64,000 bases of DNA from Mesorhizobium sp. (GTDB lineage Bacteria; Pseudomonadota; Alphaproteobacteria; Rhizobiales; Rhizobiaceae). The notes below the pieces were generated by a model that made no database searches, was not told where the DNA came from, and worked only from the letters and a program-made list of their open reading frames with translations. Where the stretch lies: NCBI RefSeq assembly GCF_004962245.1, contig NZ_SUHQ01000027.1:1-64000 (forward strand), written 5' to 3'. Position numbers and translations under genes: made by a program. Of this stretch, positions 1 through 8,473 are shown piece by piece; the first letter of the stretch is position 1, and each line of letters starts with the position of its first letter.

Positions 1-70
1 CCAATCTCCCCCCAAGTGGGGGAGATGTCCGGCAGGACAGAGGGGGGCGCCGTAGGGCGCGATACCGGCG
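1..70. repeat. Partial palindromic intergenic repeat, right-end arm
   Basis: The first 70 bases contain AATCTCCCC, a short loop and GGGGGAGAT, then a GGCAGGACAGAGGGGG tail. The same arrangement recurs at about 23373-23430 and 30265-30327, and inverted at 23262-23311 and 30145-30203. It is therefore one arm of a dispersed palindromic element cut by the window edge. It lies downstream of the reverse-strand exonuclease gene and does not encode protein. Confidence 0.75.
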
Positions 71-86
71 ATTGCCGTCTCCATCC

Positions 87-1097
87 TCAATCGCCCTCGT
101 CCTCGTAGCCGACGAGATGCAGCGGCCTGGCGGTGATGCCTTCGAGTTCGCACCAGCGCACCAGGGCTTCCTCGCGGCCATGCGTCACCCAGATCTCCTC
201 GGCACCGGTTTCCTTGATCGTGGCGATCAGCTCCTCCCAGTCGGCATGGTCGGAAATGATCAGCGGCAGCTCGACGCCGCCTTGCTTGGCGCGCTGGCGG
301 ATGCGCATCCAGCCGGAGGCGAAGCACGAGATCGGATCGGGAAAGCGCCGCGCCCAGCGGTCGGCGAAGGCCGAGGGCGGGCCAATGACGATGGCGCCGG
401 AGAAATCGTCCTTGCCGCCGCTTTCAACGGTCGCCGGTTCCAGCGTCCCGAGGTCGATGCCCTGGCTCTGATAGTAGTCGCTGAGTTTGGCCAGCGCGCC
501 ATGTATGTAGATCGGCCTGTCGTGGCCGGCATCGCGCAGCAAGCGCATGACGCGCTGCGCCTTGCCGAGCGCATAGGCGCCGACCAGATGCGCGCGTTCG
601 GGAAACTGCGCGGCCGATTTCAGCAGGCGGGCGATCTCCCCGGTGTCGGGCGGATGACGAAACACCGGCAGGCCGAAGGTCGCCTCGGTGATGAACACGT
701 CGCATTTGACCGGCTCGAACGGCTCGCACGTCGCATCCCTCTGGCGCTTGTAGTCGCCCGACGCGACGATGCGCGTGCCCTGATGCTCGACCGCGATCTG
801 CGCCGAGCCGAGCACATGGCCGGCCGGATGGAAGGTGACGCTGACGCCGTTCACGGCAATCGTCTCGCCGAGTGCTGCCGCTTGCGTCGCCCCGGCATGA
901 CCCTCGCCATGGCGCAGCTCCATGATATCAAGCGTCTGCCTTGTCGCCAGCACGAAGCGATGGCCGGAACGGGCATGGTCGGAATGGCCGTGCGTGATCA
1001 GCGCCCGGTTGACCGGCCGCACCGGGTCGATGAAGAAGTCGCCGGGTGGGCAATAGAGGCCCTCGGGCCGGGGATGAAGCAGGTCTCTGGCGCGCAT
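87..1097 (-). CDS. Ligase-associated DNA exonuclease (metallo-beta-lactamase fold)
   Basis: This 336-residue protein resembles the MBL/beta-CASP exonucleases found in bacterial clusters with an ATP-dependent DNA ligase and a DEXH helicase, thought to act in DNA damage repair. The metal-binding motif HGHSDH lies near residue 35. A GHVLGSAQ segment, an ASGDYKRQ segment and a late SDHADW motif follow, as expected for the family. An ATG at 1097 was chosen because homology begins at MRARDLLHP; a longer frame reaching 1493 is not protein-like. Its cluster partners would lie to the left, outside the window, so the ligase link is inferred. Confidence 0.88.
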   Translation of the reverse strand: MRARDLLHPRPEGLYCPPGDFFIDPVRPVNRALITHGHSDHARSGHRFVLATRQTLDIMELRHGEGHAGATQAAALGETIAVNGVSVTFHPAGHVLGSAQIAVEHQGTRIVASGDYKRQRDATCEPFEPVKCDVFITEATFGLPVFRHPPDTGEIARLLKSAAQFPERAHLVGAYALGKAQRVMRLLRDAGHDRPIYIHGALAKLSDYYQSQGIDLGTLEPATVESGGKDDFSGAIVIGPPSAFADRWARRFPDPISCFASGWMRIRQRAKQGGVELPLIISDHADWEELIATIKETGAEEIWVTHGREEALVRWCELEGITARPLHLVGYEDEGD

Positions 1098-1285
1098 GGC
1101 TCCAAGATAGGCATTAATTCCGGCGCGGGAAGCCTGTTGCAAGTGGCTGCTGACACCTGCATAGGCAGGAGATATCGATCGCATCCGCGCCGCTGGTGGT
1201 AGCGGCTGCGAAAAAGCCCGATTCGCATGCCCGACTGATGCGACCATCCCGATCGAAGGCAGAACGTCGACACGGAGCACGTCCC

Positions 1286-1645
1286 ATGCGCTGGAACATA
1301 CTGGTCTTGGCATCTTGCCTGGCATCGGCCGGCTGCGTCGGCAACTCGATGTCCGAACGGCAGGACGCGGACGTCCGATCCTCGCTGCAGTACGACAGCG
1401 TGCCCTGCGACCAATTGCTGGCACAGCGCGACGGGTTGGCGCAGCAATACCGCCTGCCGGTGGACGCCAAGCCGTCCTTCTCCAATCCGGCAATGGGCTT
1501 CGGCCCGTTCACGCCTGATATGCGCTCGAAAAGCAAGCGCGATTCCGACCGGGCGCGCGGCGAGATCGATGCCATGAACCGTTCGATGGCCCGCCGCGAA
1601 TGTGGCAAGCCGGCCAAGCCAAACAAGCTCGGCCTGACGGGTTAA
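1286..1645 (+). CDS. Small putative lipoprotein
   Basis: This 119-residue protein has no family I recognise. It begins MRWNILVLASCLASAGC, a short positively charged start, a hydrophobic stretch and cysteines at 11 and 17, either of which could be lipidated. LASC at 11 fits the lipobox better but leaves a very short signal. The mature part is polar and basic with two further cysteines. GGAG lies 10 bases before the ATG at 1286. Upstream in-frame codons lack a ribosome binding site. The stop overlaps the convergent ghrA-like gene by four bases. Confidence 0.7.
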   Translation: MRWNILVLASCLASAGCVGNSMSERQDADVRSSLQYDSVPCDQLLAQRDGLAQQYRLPVDAKPSFSNPAMGFGPFTPDMRSKSKRDSDRARGEIDAMNRSMARRECGKPAKPNKLGLTG

Positions 1646-2583
1646 TACCCCGCGTCGCGATCCACGACGTTCTCGAGCTTCTCGCCGCGCTCGAAGGCGG
1701 CCATCTGGCGCAGCATGATCGGCGCCAGATGCACGGGGTCGGAGGTCGCCGCCGCATGCGGCGTCACGAACACTTTCGGGTGGCTCCATAGCGGACTGGT
1801 CTTCGGCAGCGGCTCGACCTCGAACACGTCGAGGCTCGCTTCCTTCAGCGTGCCGTCCTCCAACGCGCGCACGATGTCGGCATCCTTCTGCAGGCGGCCG
1901 CGCCCGGCATTGATCAGCACCGAGCCGCCGAGGCCGTTGCGTTTCCTCAGCTCCTTCAGCACGCCGTAATTGACGATGCCTTGCGTCTGCGGCGTCAGCG
2001 GCAAAAGCACCACCAGAATGTCGGTGGCGTTGAGGAACGGGATCAACCCAGCCTCGCCCGAATAGGTCGAAACGCCCTTCATCGACCGGTCGCTGCGCGA
2101 CCAGCCATTGACCGGAAAGCCGAGCGACAAAAGCACCGACGCCGCTGCGCGGCCAAGCGTGCCGAGCCCCATGATGCCGACGGAGATGTCGCTGGCCGGA
2201 CGTTGCGGCGGCTCGTGCCAGATCTTCTTCTTCTGCTGCGACCGGTAGAGCATGCCCTGGCGGTGATGATCGAGCACTCGCCAGACGACATATTCGGTCA
2301 TGTACTGGGTAAGGTTGTCGGCCACGATTTTGACGATCGGCACGTCGGGCAATGTGGGATCGGCGAAGATGTGGTCGACGCCGGCGCCGATTGAAAAGAC
2401 GGCGCGCAGATTGGGCAGCGCCGACAGCAGGTTCGGCCGCTGCTTCCAGACCACCGCATAGGTGATCGAGGGATCGCTGGCGCCGTCCGGCTCGAGCGCC
2501 ACCTCGCGTTCCGCCGACAGCAATTCACGCCAGCGCTGCGGATGAAAGCCGGTGACGGCAAGCAGGATACGGCCTTTTTCCAT
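1642..2583 (-). CDS. ghrA: Glyoxylate/hydroxypyruvate reductase A-like D-2-hydroxyacid dehydrogenase
   Basis: This 313-residue NAD(P)-dependent 2-hydroxyacid dehydrogenase probably reduces glyoxylate or hydroxypyruvate in the cytoplasm. It shows FSIGAGVDH near residue 65, the nucleotide-binding GLGTLGRAA near 140, a conserved NAGRG arginine segment near 227 and a histidine in TPHAAA near 275. Length and motif order match the GhrA subgroup more than SerA. The gene stands alone between a convergent lipoprotein gene and the yej operon. Substrate is inferred from the family. Confidence 0.85.
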   Translation of the reverse strand: MEKGRILLAVTGFHPQRWRELLSAEREVALEPDGASDPSITYAVVWKQRPNLLSALPNLRAVFSIGAGVDHIFADPTLPDVPIVKIVADNLTQYMTEYVVWRVLDHHRQGMLYRSQQKKKIWHEPPQRPASDISVGIMGLGTLGRAAASVLLSLGFPVNGWSRSDRSMKGVSTYSGEAGLIPFLNATDILVVLLPLTPQTQGIVNYGVLKELRKRNGLGGSVLINAGRGRLQKDADIVRALEDGTLKEASLDVFEVEPLPKTSPLWSHPKVFVTPHAAATSDPVHLAPIMLRQMAAFERGEKLENVVDRDAGY

Positions 2584-2639
2584 TGCGAATTCTTTTTCCT
2601 TTTTACCTACGGCGCCCGCGTCTCCCGGACGCGCGAAGG

Positions 2640-2706
2640 ATGCCGTAGCACTGTGATTTTGCGCATAATCCTCAACGAAAATCGATTCCGATTTTCGGGA
2701 GGCATG
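2640..2706. repeat. Rhizobial intergenic palindrome (copy 1)
   Basis: CGAAAATCG-ATTC-CGATTTTCG sits at the centre and TTTGCGCAT borders it. In inverted orientation this matches the element at 10486-10592, including the AAAATC and CCTAC-like edges. The copy lies between yejF and the ghrA-like gene and has no coding potential. Confidence 0.7.
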
Positions 2707-2715
2707 GGCAGGCCA

Positions 2716-4344
2716 TTACTCGCTGACGATGCCGACCGGCGCCGTCTCGATCCTGAACGCGGCCGAGATCAGCGCCTTGGTATAGTCGGTCTGCGGCCGC
2801 TCGAAAATCTGTTCGGATGGGCCGGCCTCGACGATCTTGCCATTGCGCATGACGATGACGTCGTTGGCAAGCGCGCGGATGACCTTCAGGTCGTGGCTGA
2901 TGAACAGATAGGCGAGGTCGTGCTTGGCTTGCAGGCTGCGCAGCAGATCGACCACCTGCGCCTGCACGCTCATGTCGAGCGCCGAGGTCGGCTCGTCCAG
3001 CATGACGAAGCGCGGATTGAGCACCATGGCGCGGGCGATCGCGATACGCTGGCGCTGGCCGCCGGAAAATTCGTGCGGATAGCGGTTGCGCGTGGCGGGA
3101 TCGAGCCCGACTTCCCCTAGCACATCGACGATGCGCCTGTCGCGCTGATCGGGCGACAGCTTCGGCTCGTGGATCTTCAGCCCCTCCTCGATGATCTCGG
3201 AAACCGACATGCGCGGGCTCAAGGACCCGAACGGATCCTGGAAGACGATCTGCAACTCGCGTCGCAGCGGCCGCATGGCGTTGAAAGTCAGCTCGTTGAT
3301 GTCGCGTCCGTTGAACCGAATGGTCCCGGTCGACGAGATCATCCTGGCCAGCGCCAGGCCGAGCGTCGTCTTGCCCGACCCGGATTCGCCGACAACGCCC
3401 AGCGTCTGGCCAGCGCGCACGGTGACGTCGATGCCGTCGACCGCCTTCACATTGTCGACGGTGCGCCGGAAAAAGCCTTTTTTGATCGGAAACCAGACCT
3501 TGATGTCCTGGCCCGTCATCACTGGCTTGGCGGCATGGTTGGCCGCCGGCGGCTTGCCCTTCGGTTCGGCGGCAAGCAGATGCCGTGTATAGGTATGCTG
3601 CGGGTTGGCGAAGATGTCTTTCGTCGGTCCGGTCTCGACGATCTTGCCCTTCGTCATCACGCAGACCCGGTCGGTGATCTTCCTGACGATGCCGAGATCG
3701 TGGGTGATGAACAGCATCGACATGCCCTTGCGGTTCTTCAGCTCCGCAAGCAGTTCGAGGATCTGCGCCTGCACGGTGACGTCGAGCGCCGTCGTCGGCT
3801 CGTCGGCGATCAGCAGTTCCGGTTCGTTGGCCAGCGCCATGGCGATCATGACGCGCTGGCGCTGGCCGCCGGAAAGCTGGTGCGGATAGGCGTCGAGCCG
3901 CTTCTCCGGCTCGCGGATGCCGACCTCGTTGAGCAGCTCCAGGGTGCGCGCCTTGGCTTGGCGGTCTCCCAGGCCCTGGTGAAGCGCCAGCACCTCGACG
4001 ATCTGTTGCTCGATCGTGTGCAGTGGATTGAGCGAGGTCATCGGCTCCTGGAAGATCATGGTGATCTTGTTGCCGCGCACGCGGCGCAATTCCTTCTCGT
4101 CGGTGGCGAGCAGGTCGGCGCCCTGGAACAGGATCTTCCCTGACGGATGGCTGGCGGCCGGATAGGGCAGCAGCTTCAGCACCGACAGCGCCGTGACCGA
4201 CTTGCCGGAGCCGGATTCACCGACCAGCGCCACCGTCTCGCCCTTGGCGATGTCGAACGAGACGTGGTCGACAGCCATCGACTGGCGGCCTTCCTGCGCG
4301 AAGGCGACGCTGAGGTCGCGGATGGAGAGGAGGGCTTCGCTCAT
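2716..4344 (-). CDS. yejF: Peptide ABC importer, fused double ATPase subunit
   Basis: This 542-residue protein carries two complete ABC ATPase halves. The first has GESGSGKS (about 40), LSGGQRQR and LIADEPTT; the second has GESGSGKT (about 322), FSGGQRQR and MLDEPTSALD. YejF in E. coli has the same tandem layout and energises YejABE, an importer of oligopeptides and peptide antibiotics such as microcin C. The ATG at 4344 overlaps the yejE stop by four bases, so translation is probably coupled. A longer in-frame extension overlaps yejE and was rejected. Confidence 0.93.
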   Translation of the reverse strand: MSEALLSIRDLSVAFAQEGRQSMAVDHVSFDIAKGETVALVGESGSGKSVTALSVLKLLPYPAASHPSGKILFQGADLLATDEKELRRVRGNKITMIFQEPMTSLNPLHTIEQQIVEVLALHQGLGDRQAKARTLELLNEVGIREPEKRLDAYPHQLSGGQRQRVMIAMALANEPELLIADEPTTALDVTVQAQILELLAELKNRKGMSMLFITHDLGIVRKITDRVCVMTKGKIVETGPTKDIFANPQHTYTRHLLAAEPKGKPPAANHAAKPVMTGQDIKVWFPIKKGFFRRTVDNVKAVDGIDVTVRAGQTLGVVGESGSGKTTLGLALARMISSTGTIRFNGRDINELTFNAMRPLRRELQIVFQDPFGSLSPRMSVSEIIEEGLKIHEPKLSPDQRDRRIVDVLGEVGLDPATRNRYPHEFSGGQRQRIAIARAMVLNPRFVMLDEPTSALDMSVQAQVVDLLRSLQAKHDLAYLFISHDLKVIRALANDVIVMRNGKIVEAGPSEQIFERPQTDYTKALISAAFRIETAPVGIVSE

Positions 4345-5480
4345 CGGAACGTCTTGCGCGGATCGAAGGCGTCGCGGGTCGCCTCGCCGACGAAAACCAG
4401 CAGCGACAGCATCAGCGAGATGACGACGAAGCCGGAAATGCCCAGCCACGGCGCGTTGAGATTGCGCTGGGCCTGCTTCAGGAGCTCGCCCAGTGAGGCC
4501 GAGCCGGGCGGCAGACCGAAGCCAAGATAATCGAGCGATGTCAGCGTCGAGATCGAGCCGCTGAGCAGGAAAGGCAGGAAAGTCAGCGTCGCCACCATGG
4601 CATTGGGCAACAGATGCCGGAACATGATGGTGCCGTTGGACACGCCGAGCGCGCGGGCCGCGTTGACATATTCGAAGTTGCGGGCGCGCAGGAACTCGGC
4701 CCGCACCACGCCGACCAGCGCCACCCAGGAGAACAGCAGCATCAGCCCGAGCAGGATGAAGAAGCCGGGCGGCAGAATGGCGGCGACGATCAGCAAGAGA
4801 TAGAGCACCGGGATCGCCGACCAGATTTCTATGAAGCGCTGGAACAGAAGGTCGGTCCAGCCGCCGAAATAGCCCTGCAGAGCGCCGGCCGTCACGCCGA
4901 TCAGCGCCGAGCCGGCGGTGAGGATCAGGCCGAACAGCACCGAGACCCTGAACCCGTAGATGACGCGCGCCAGCACGTCGCGTGCCTGGTCGTCGGTGCC
5001 CAGCCAGTTCCAGTTGCCGACGACGCAATTGGGGTCGGCGGCACCTTGCGGATACTGGTTGCACCGTGTCTTGGCGTCATAGAGCCAGGACGGCTTGGTG
5101 GGCGCCGCTTCGGGGATGGCGTTGTTGACGGTCCGGTAGGAGTAGCGGATCGGCGGCCAGATCATCCAGCCATGGGCATTGATCTCGTCCTGGATGACCG
5201 GGTCGCGATAGTCGGTGACCGCGTAAAAGCCGCCGAACTTCTCCTCGGGATAAGCGACCACGACCGGAAACAGGATCTCGCCCTTGTAGGAAACGAGGAC
5301 CGGTTTGTCGTTGGCGATCCATTCGGAAAACAGCGACAACACGAAAAGTACGAGGAATATCCACAACGACCAATAGCCGCGCCGGTTGGCCCTGAAGTTC
5401 TGCAGGCGCCGCTTGTTGAGCGGCGACAGCCAGGGTCGGGCAATCCGGTCCGGTGCCGTTTCGACTGCGGTATCCGTCAT
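4341..5480 (-). CDS. yejE: Peptide ABC importer permease subunit
   Basis: This 379-residue inner-membrane permease of the BPD transport family has one N-terminal membrane segment (about 36-56). A long periplasmic insert rich in Trp, Tyr and Pro follows (about 60-160), then five more helices. The permease loop EAA-like motif (EYVNAARALGVSNG) lies near residue 270. The insert is characteristic of YejE compared with DppC. The start at 5480 shares a base with the yejB stop. Confidence 0.92.
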   Translation of the reverse strand: MTDTAVETAPDRIARPWLSPLNKRRLQNFRANRRGYWSLWIFLVLFVLSLFSEWIANDKPVLVSYKGEILFPVVVAYPEEKFGGFYAVTDYRDPVIQDEINAHGWMIWPPIRYSYRTVNNAIPEAAPTKPSWLYDAKTRCNQYPQGAADPNCVVGNWNWLGTDDQARDVLARVIYGFRVSVLFGLILTAGSALIGVTAGALQGYFGGWTDLLFQRFIEIWSAIPVLYLLLIVAAILPPGFFILLGLMLLFSWVALVGVVRAEFLRARNFEYVNAARALGVSNGTIMFRHLLPNAMVATLTFLPFLLSGSISTLTSLDYLGFGLPPGSASLGELLKQAQRNLNAPWLGISGFVVISLMLSLLVFVGEATRDAFDPRKTFR

Positions 5481-6574
5481 CAGACGTCTCTCCGCTCGAA
5501 GTCGATGCGCGGGTCGACCCAGGTATAGATCAAGTCGGACAGCAGCCCGACAAACAGGCCAAGAAGCGAGAAGATGTAGAGATTGGCGAACACCACCGGA
5601 TAGTCGCGCTCGACCACCGACCTGAAGCCGAGCAGGCCGAGGCCGTCGAGCGAAAAGATGTTCTCGATCAGCAGCGAGCCGGTAAAGAAGGCCGAGATGA
5701 AGGCGCCTGGAAAGCCGGCGACGACGATCAGCATGGCGTTGCGGAAGACGTGCCCGTAGAGAACCTGCCGTTCCGACAGGCCCTTGGCGCGCGCGGTCAC
5801 CACATACTGCTTGCGGATTTCCTCGAGGAACGAATTCTTGGTCAGAAGCGTCGTGGTGGCGAAGGCCGACAGCACCAGCGCGGTCAGCGGCAAGGTCATG
5901 TGCCAGAAATAGTCGACGATCCGCGCCGGCCAGGACAATTGGTCCCAATTGTCGGAGGTGATGCCGCGCAGCGGGAACCAGTCATAGAACGATCCGCCGG
6001 CAAACAGCACCATCAGCAGGATGCCGAACAGGAAGCCCGGGATGGCGTAGCCGACGATGACGACGCCGCTGGTCCAGACGTCGAATGCCGAGCCGTCCTT
6101 GACGGCCTTGCGGATGCCTAGCGGGATCGAGATCAGGTAGGACAGGAGCGTGATCCACAGCCCGATCGAGATCGACACCGGCATCTTCTCCAGGATCAGA
6201 TCGATCACCGAAATGTCACGGAAATAACTGTCGCCGAAATCGAACCGGATATAGTTCCACAGCATCATGCCGAAGCGCTCGAGCGGTGGCTTGTCGAAGC
6301 CGAACTGCTTTTCCAGCTTGGCGATGAATTCGGGGTCGAGCCCCTGCGCGCCGCGATATTTCGAACTGACGTCGCCGGCCGCATCGAAAGTGCTGCCGCC
6401 CGCATCGCCACCGCCACCGCCGAGGCGGTCGCTGCCGCCCTGGTTCGTCAGCCTGGCGATGACCTGCTCGACCGGTCCGCCCGGAGCGAACTGGATGACG
6501 GCGAAGGATATTGCCATGATGCCGAACAGGGTCGGGATCATCAGCAGGATGCGGCGCAGGATGTAGGCGCCCAT
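5480..6574 (-). CDS. yejB: Peptide ABC importer permease subunit
   Basis: This 364-residue permease begins MGAYILRRILLMIPTLFG, the usual first helix of DppB/YejB proteins, with six predicted membrane segments in all. A glycine-rich periplasmic insert (about 45-70, with GGGGGDAGG) is a YejB-type feature. The cytoplasmic coupling motif QYVVTARAKGLSE lies near residue 260. It lies 30 bases after the second binding-protein gene and overlaps yejE, so the five genes look like one transcript. Confidence 0.92.
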   Translation of the reverse strand: MGAYILRRILLMIPTLFGIMAISFAVIQFAPGGPVEQVIARLTNQGGSDRLGGGGGDAGGSTFDAAGDVSSKYRGAQGLDPEFIAKLEKQFGFDKPPLERFGMMLWNYIRFDFGDSYFRDISVIDLILEKMPVSISIGLWITLLSYLISIPLGIRKAVKDGSAFDVWTSGVVIVGYAIPGFLFGILLMVLFAGGSFYDWFPLRGITSDNWDQLSWPARIVDYFWHMTLPLTALVLSAFATTTLLTKNSFLEEIRKQYVVTARAKGLSERQVLYGHVFRNAMLIVVAGFPGAFISAFFTGSLLIENIFSLDGLGLLGFRSVVERDYPVVFANLYIFSLLGLFVGLLSDLIYTWVDPRIDFERRDV

Positions 6575-6604
6575 CAGGCCCTCTGCCTTGCTTGGGCGAA
6601 AATC

Positions 6605-8473
6605 TCAGGCTTTGCCAATTTTTGCCGCCTTGTCCTTGTCGAACCACCACAGCGTCTCGACCGGAAAGCCGAAATCGGGCTTCTGCTCGGGAAAGCCGAA
6701 CATGTCCCAATAGGCGGCTCGGTGATTCGCGAGGTGATATGTTGGAATCCAGTCTAGCCGCGCGCGCAAGACCCGATCGAGTGCCTTGAGCGCCGTGACC
6801 AGCTCGATCCGGCTCTGCGCCTTGCCGGCTGCCTCGATCAGCGCGTCGATGGCTTTGCTTTCCGTACCGGGATAGTTGCGCTGGCCCGGCGTTTTCGCCA
6901 TCCGGGAGTCATAGAGGATTTCCAGGCTGTTGGCACTGGGCGTCGCCCCGATCGACCAATGGAGCATGTTGAAATCGAAGTCGAAATCGCTCTGCCGCGC
7001 TTCGTATTGCGTGGAATCGACCTGCCGGATCGAGGCGTCGATCCCGATCGCCTTCATATTCTCGGACCACGGGCCAAAAAGGCGAACGATGCCATCGTCC
7101 TCGGCCAGCATTTCCACCCGCAGTCGCTCGCCCTTTTCATTGACGACGAAATTGCCGGCTCGCTTCCAGCCGGCTTCGGCAAGCAGTCTCGAAGCCTCGC
7201 GCAGCAGCTTGCGGTCGTGGCCGGAGCCGTCGGATACAGGCTGCATCACCGGTTCGCCGAAGGTTTCCGGCGGCAACTCGGCCCGGAACGGTTCCAGCAG
7301 GGCCAATTCCTCGGGCGAGGGCAGGCCCTCGGCCTTGTAATCCGACCGCTCGAAGTTCGATTGCGAGCGCTCGTAGGCACCGTAAAACAGAACCCGCTTG
7401 GTCCATTCGAAATCGAAGCAATAGGCGATCGCCCGTCTGACGCGCACATCGCGGAATTGCGGCCGGCGCTGGTTCAGCGCGACAGCCTGCATGTCAGGCG
7501 ACTTCTCGCCGGGAAACTCCCGTTTGACGACCTTGCCGTCCTTCAGCGCCGGAAAGTCGTAGCCGGTCGCCCATACCCGCGCTGTAAATTCCTCGCGAAA
7601 ATGCGTGTCGCCTTTCTTGAAGGCTTCGAACGCTGCCTGGCGATCGAGATAAAAGTCGATACGGATGCGGTCGAAATTGTAGAGGCCGCGGTTCACGGCC
7701 AGATCGCGGCCCCAATAGTCGGCGACGCGTTCATATTCGATAGTCTGTCCGGCCGCCACGCGCCCCACTCTGTATGGTCCGGAGCTGAGCGGCGGTTTCA
7801 TCGTCGAGGCATCGAATTCGTTGACCGTATAAAAGGCCTTGGACACGATCGGCATTACGACGACTGCAAGGATATTCTGCGCGGACTGTTTGCCGTCGAA
7901 GGTGAGGTCGACGGTAACCGGATCGACCGCGACCGCTTCCGTCATATGCCGCAACGCTTGGGAAAGGTTCGGATGGCCCTTGTCCTTGTAAAGCTTCAAC
8001 GCGAAGGCAACATCCTCAGCCGTCAATGGCGAGCCGTCGTGGAAGCGCGCTTGCGGACGCAGGCTGAAGCGGAAGCCATTGCGATCCGGCGATAAGGTAA
8101 CGGACTCTGCAAGCAGGCCATAGACCGCATCCGGCTCATCGAGCGCGCTTGCCATCAGCGAATCGAAACAGAGTTCGGTGCGCGGCGGAGAATCCCCCTT
8201 CAACACCAGAGAATTCAACGTGTTGAAGGTCAGGAAGCTTTGATTGAAGGTGGCGTTCGGCGGTGCGAAATTCATCCCGCCGCCTTTGGGGGCGTCCGGA
8301 TTGACGTAGTCGAAATGCGTGAAACCTGGGGAATATTTGAGATCGCCGAAGGCCGACAGGCCGTGCAGCTTCACGCCGGTCGGAATGGTGGCAAAGGCCC
8401 GGCCGGGCAGCAGTGCCGCCGCCGCGGCCGCGCCGCCCAGGGCCAGAAAGTCGCGGCGGGGCAGCGCCGCCAT
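6605..8473 (-). CDS. yejA2: Peptide-binding protein, YejA paralogue 2 (Tat signal)
   Basis: This 622-residue family 5 solute-binding protein delivers peptides to YejBEF. The N-terminus PRRDFLALGG followed by an Ala-rich stretch ending in AFA is a twin-arginine signal, so it is probably exported folded. Family features include YVNPDAPKGGG near residue 55, FHDGSPLTAEDV and, near the C-terminus, a WWFDKDKA ending shared with paralogue 1. The ATG at 8473 shares its base with the stop of the upstream paralogue. A 58-codon in-frame extension overlaps that paralogue and was rejected. Confidence 0.9.
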   Translation of the reverse strand: MAALPRRDFLALGGAAAAAALLPGRAFATIPTGVKLHGLSAFGDLKYSPGFTHFDYVNPDAPKGGGMNFAPPNATFNQSFLTFNTLNSLVLKGDSPPRTELCFDSLMASALDEPDAVYGLLAESVTLSPDRNGFRFSLRPQARFHDGSPLTAEDVAFALKLYKDKGHPNLSQALRHMTEAVAVDPVTVDLTFDGKQSAQNILAVVVMPIVSKAFYTVNEFDASTMKPPLSSGPYRVGRVAAGQTIEYERVADYWGRDLAVNRGLYNFDRIRIDFYLDRQAAFEAFKKGDTHFREEFTARVWATGYDFPALKDGKVVKREFPGEKSPDMQAVALNQRRPQFRDVRVRRAIAYCFDFEWTKRVLFYGAYERSQSNFERSDYKAEGLPSPEELALLEPFRAELPPETFGEPVMQPVSDGSGHDRKLLREASRLLAEAGWKRAGNFVVNEKGERLRVEMLAEDDGIVRLFGPWSENMKAIGIDASIRQVDSTQYEARQSDFDFDFNMLHWSIGATPSANSLEILYDSRMAKTPGQRNYPGTESKAIDALIEAAGKAQSRIELVTALKALDRVLRARLDWIPTYHLANHRAAYWDMFGFPEQKPDFGFPVETLWWFDKDKAAKIGKA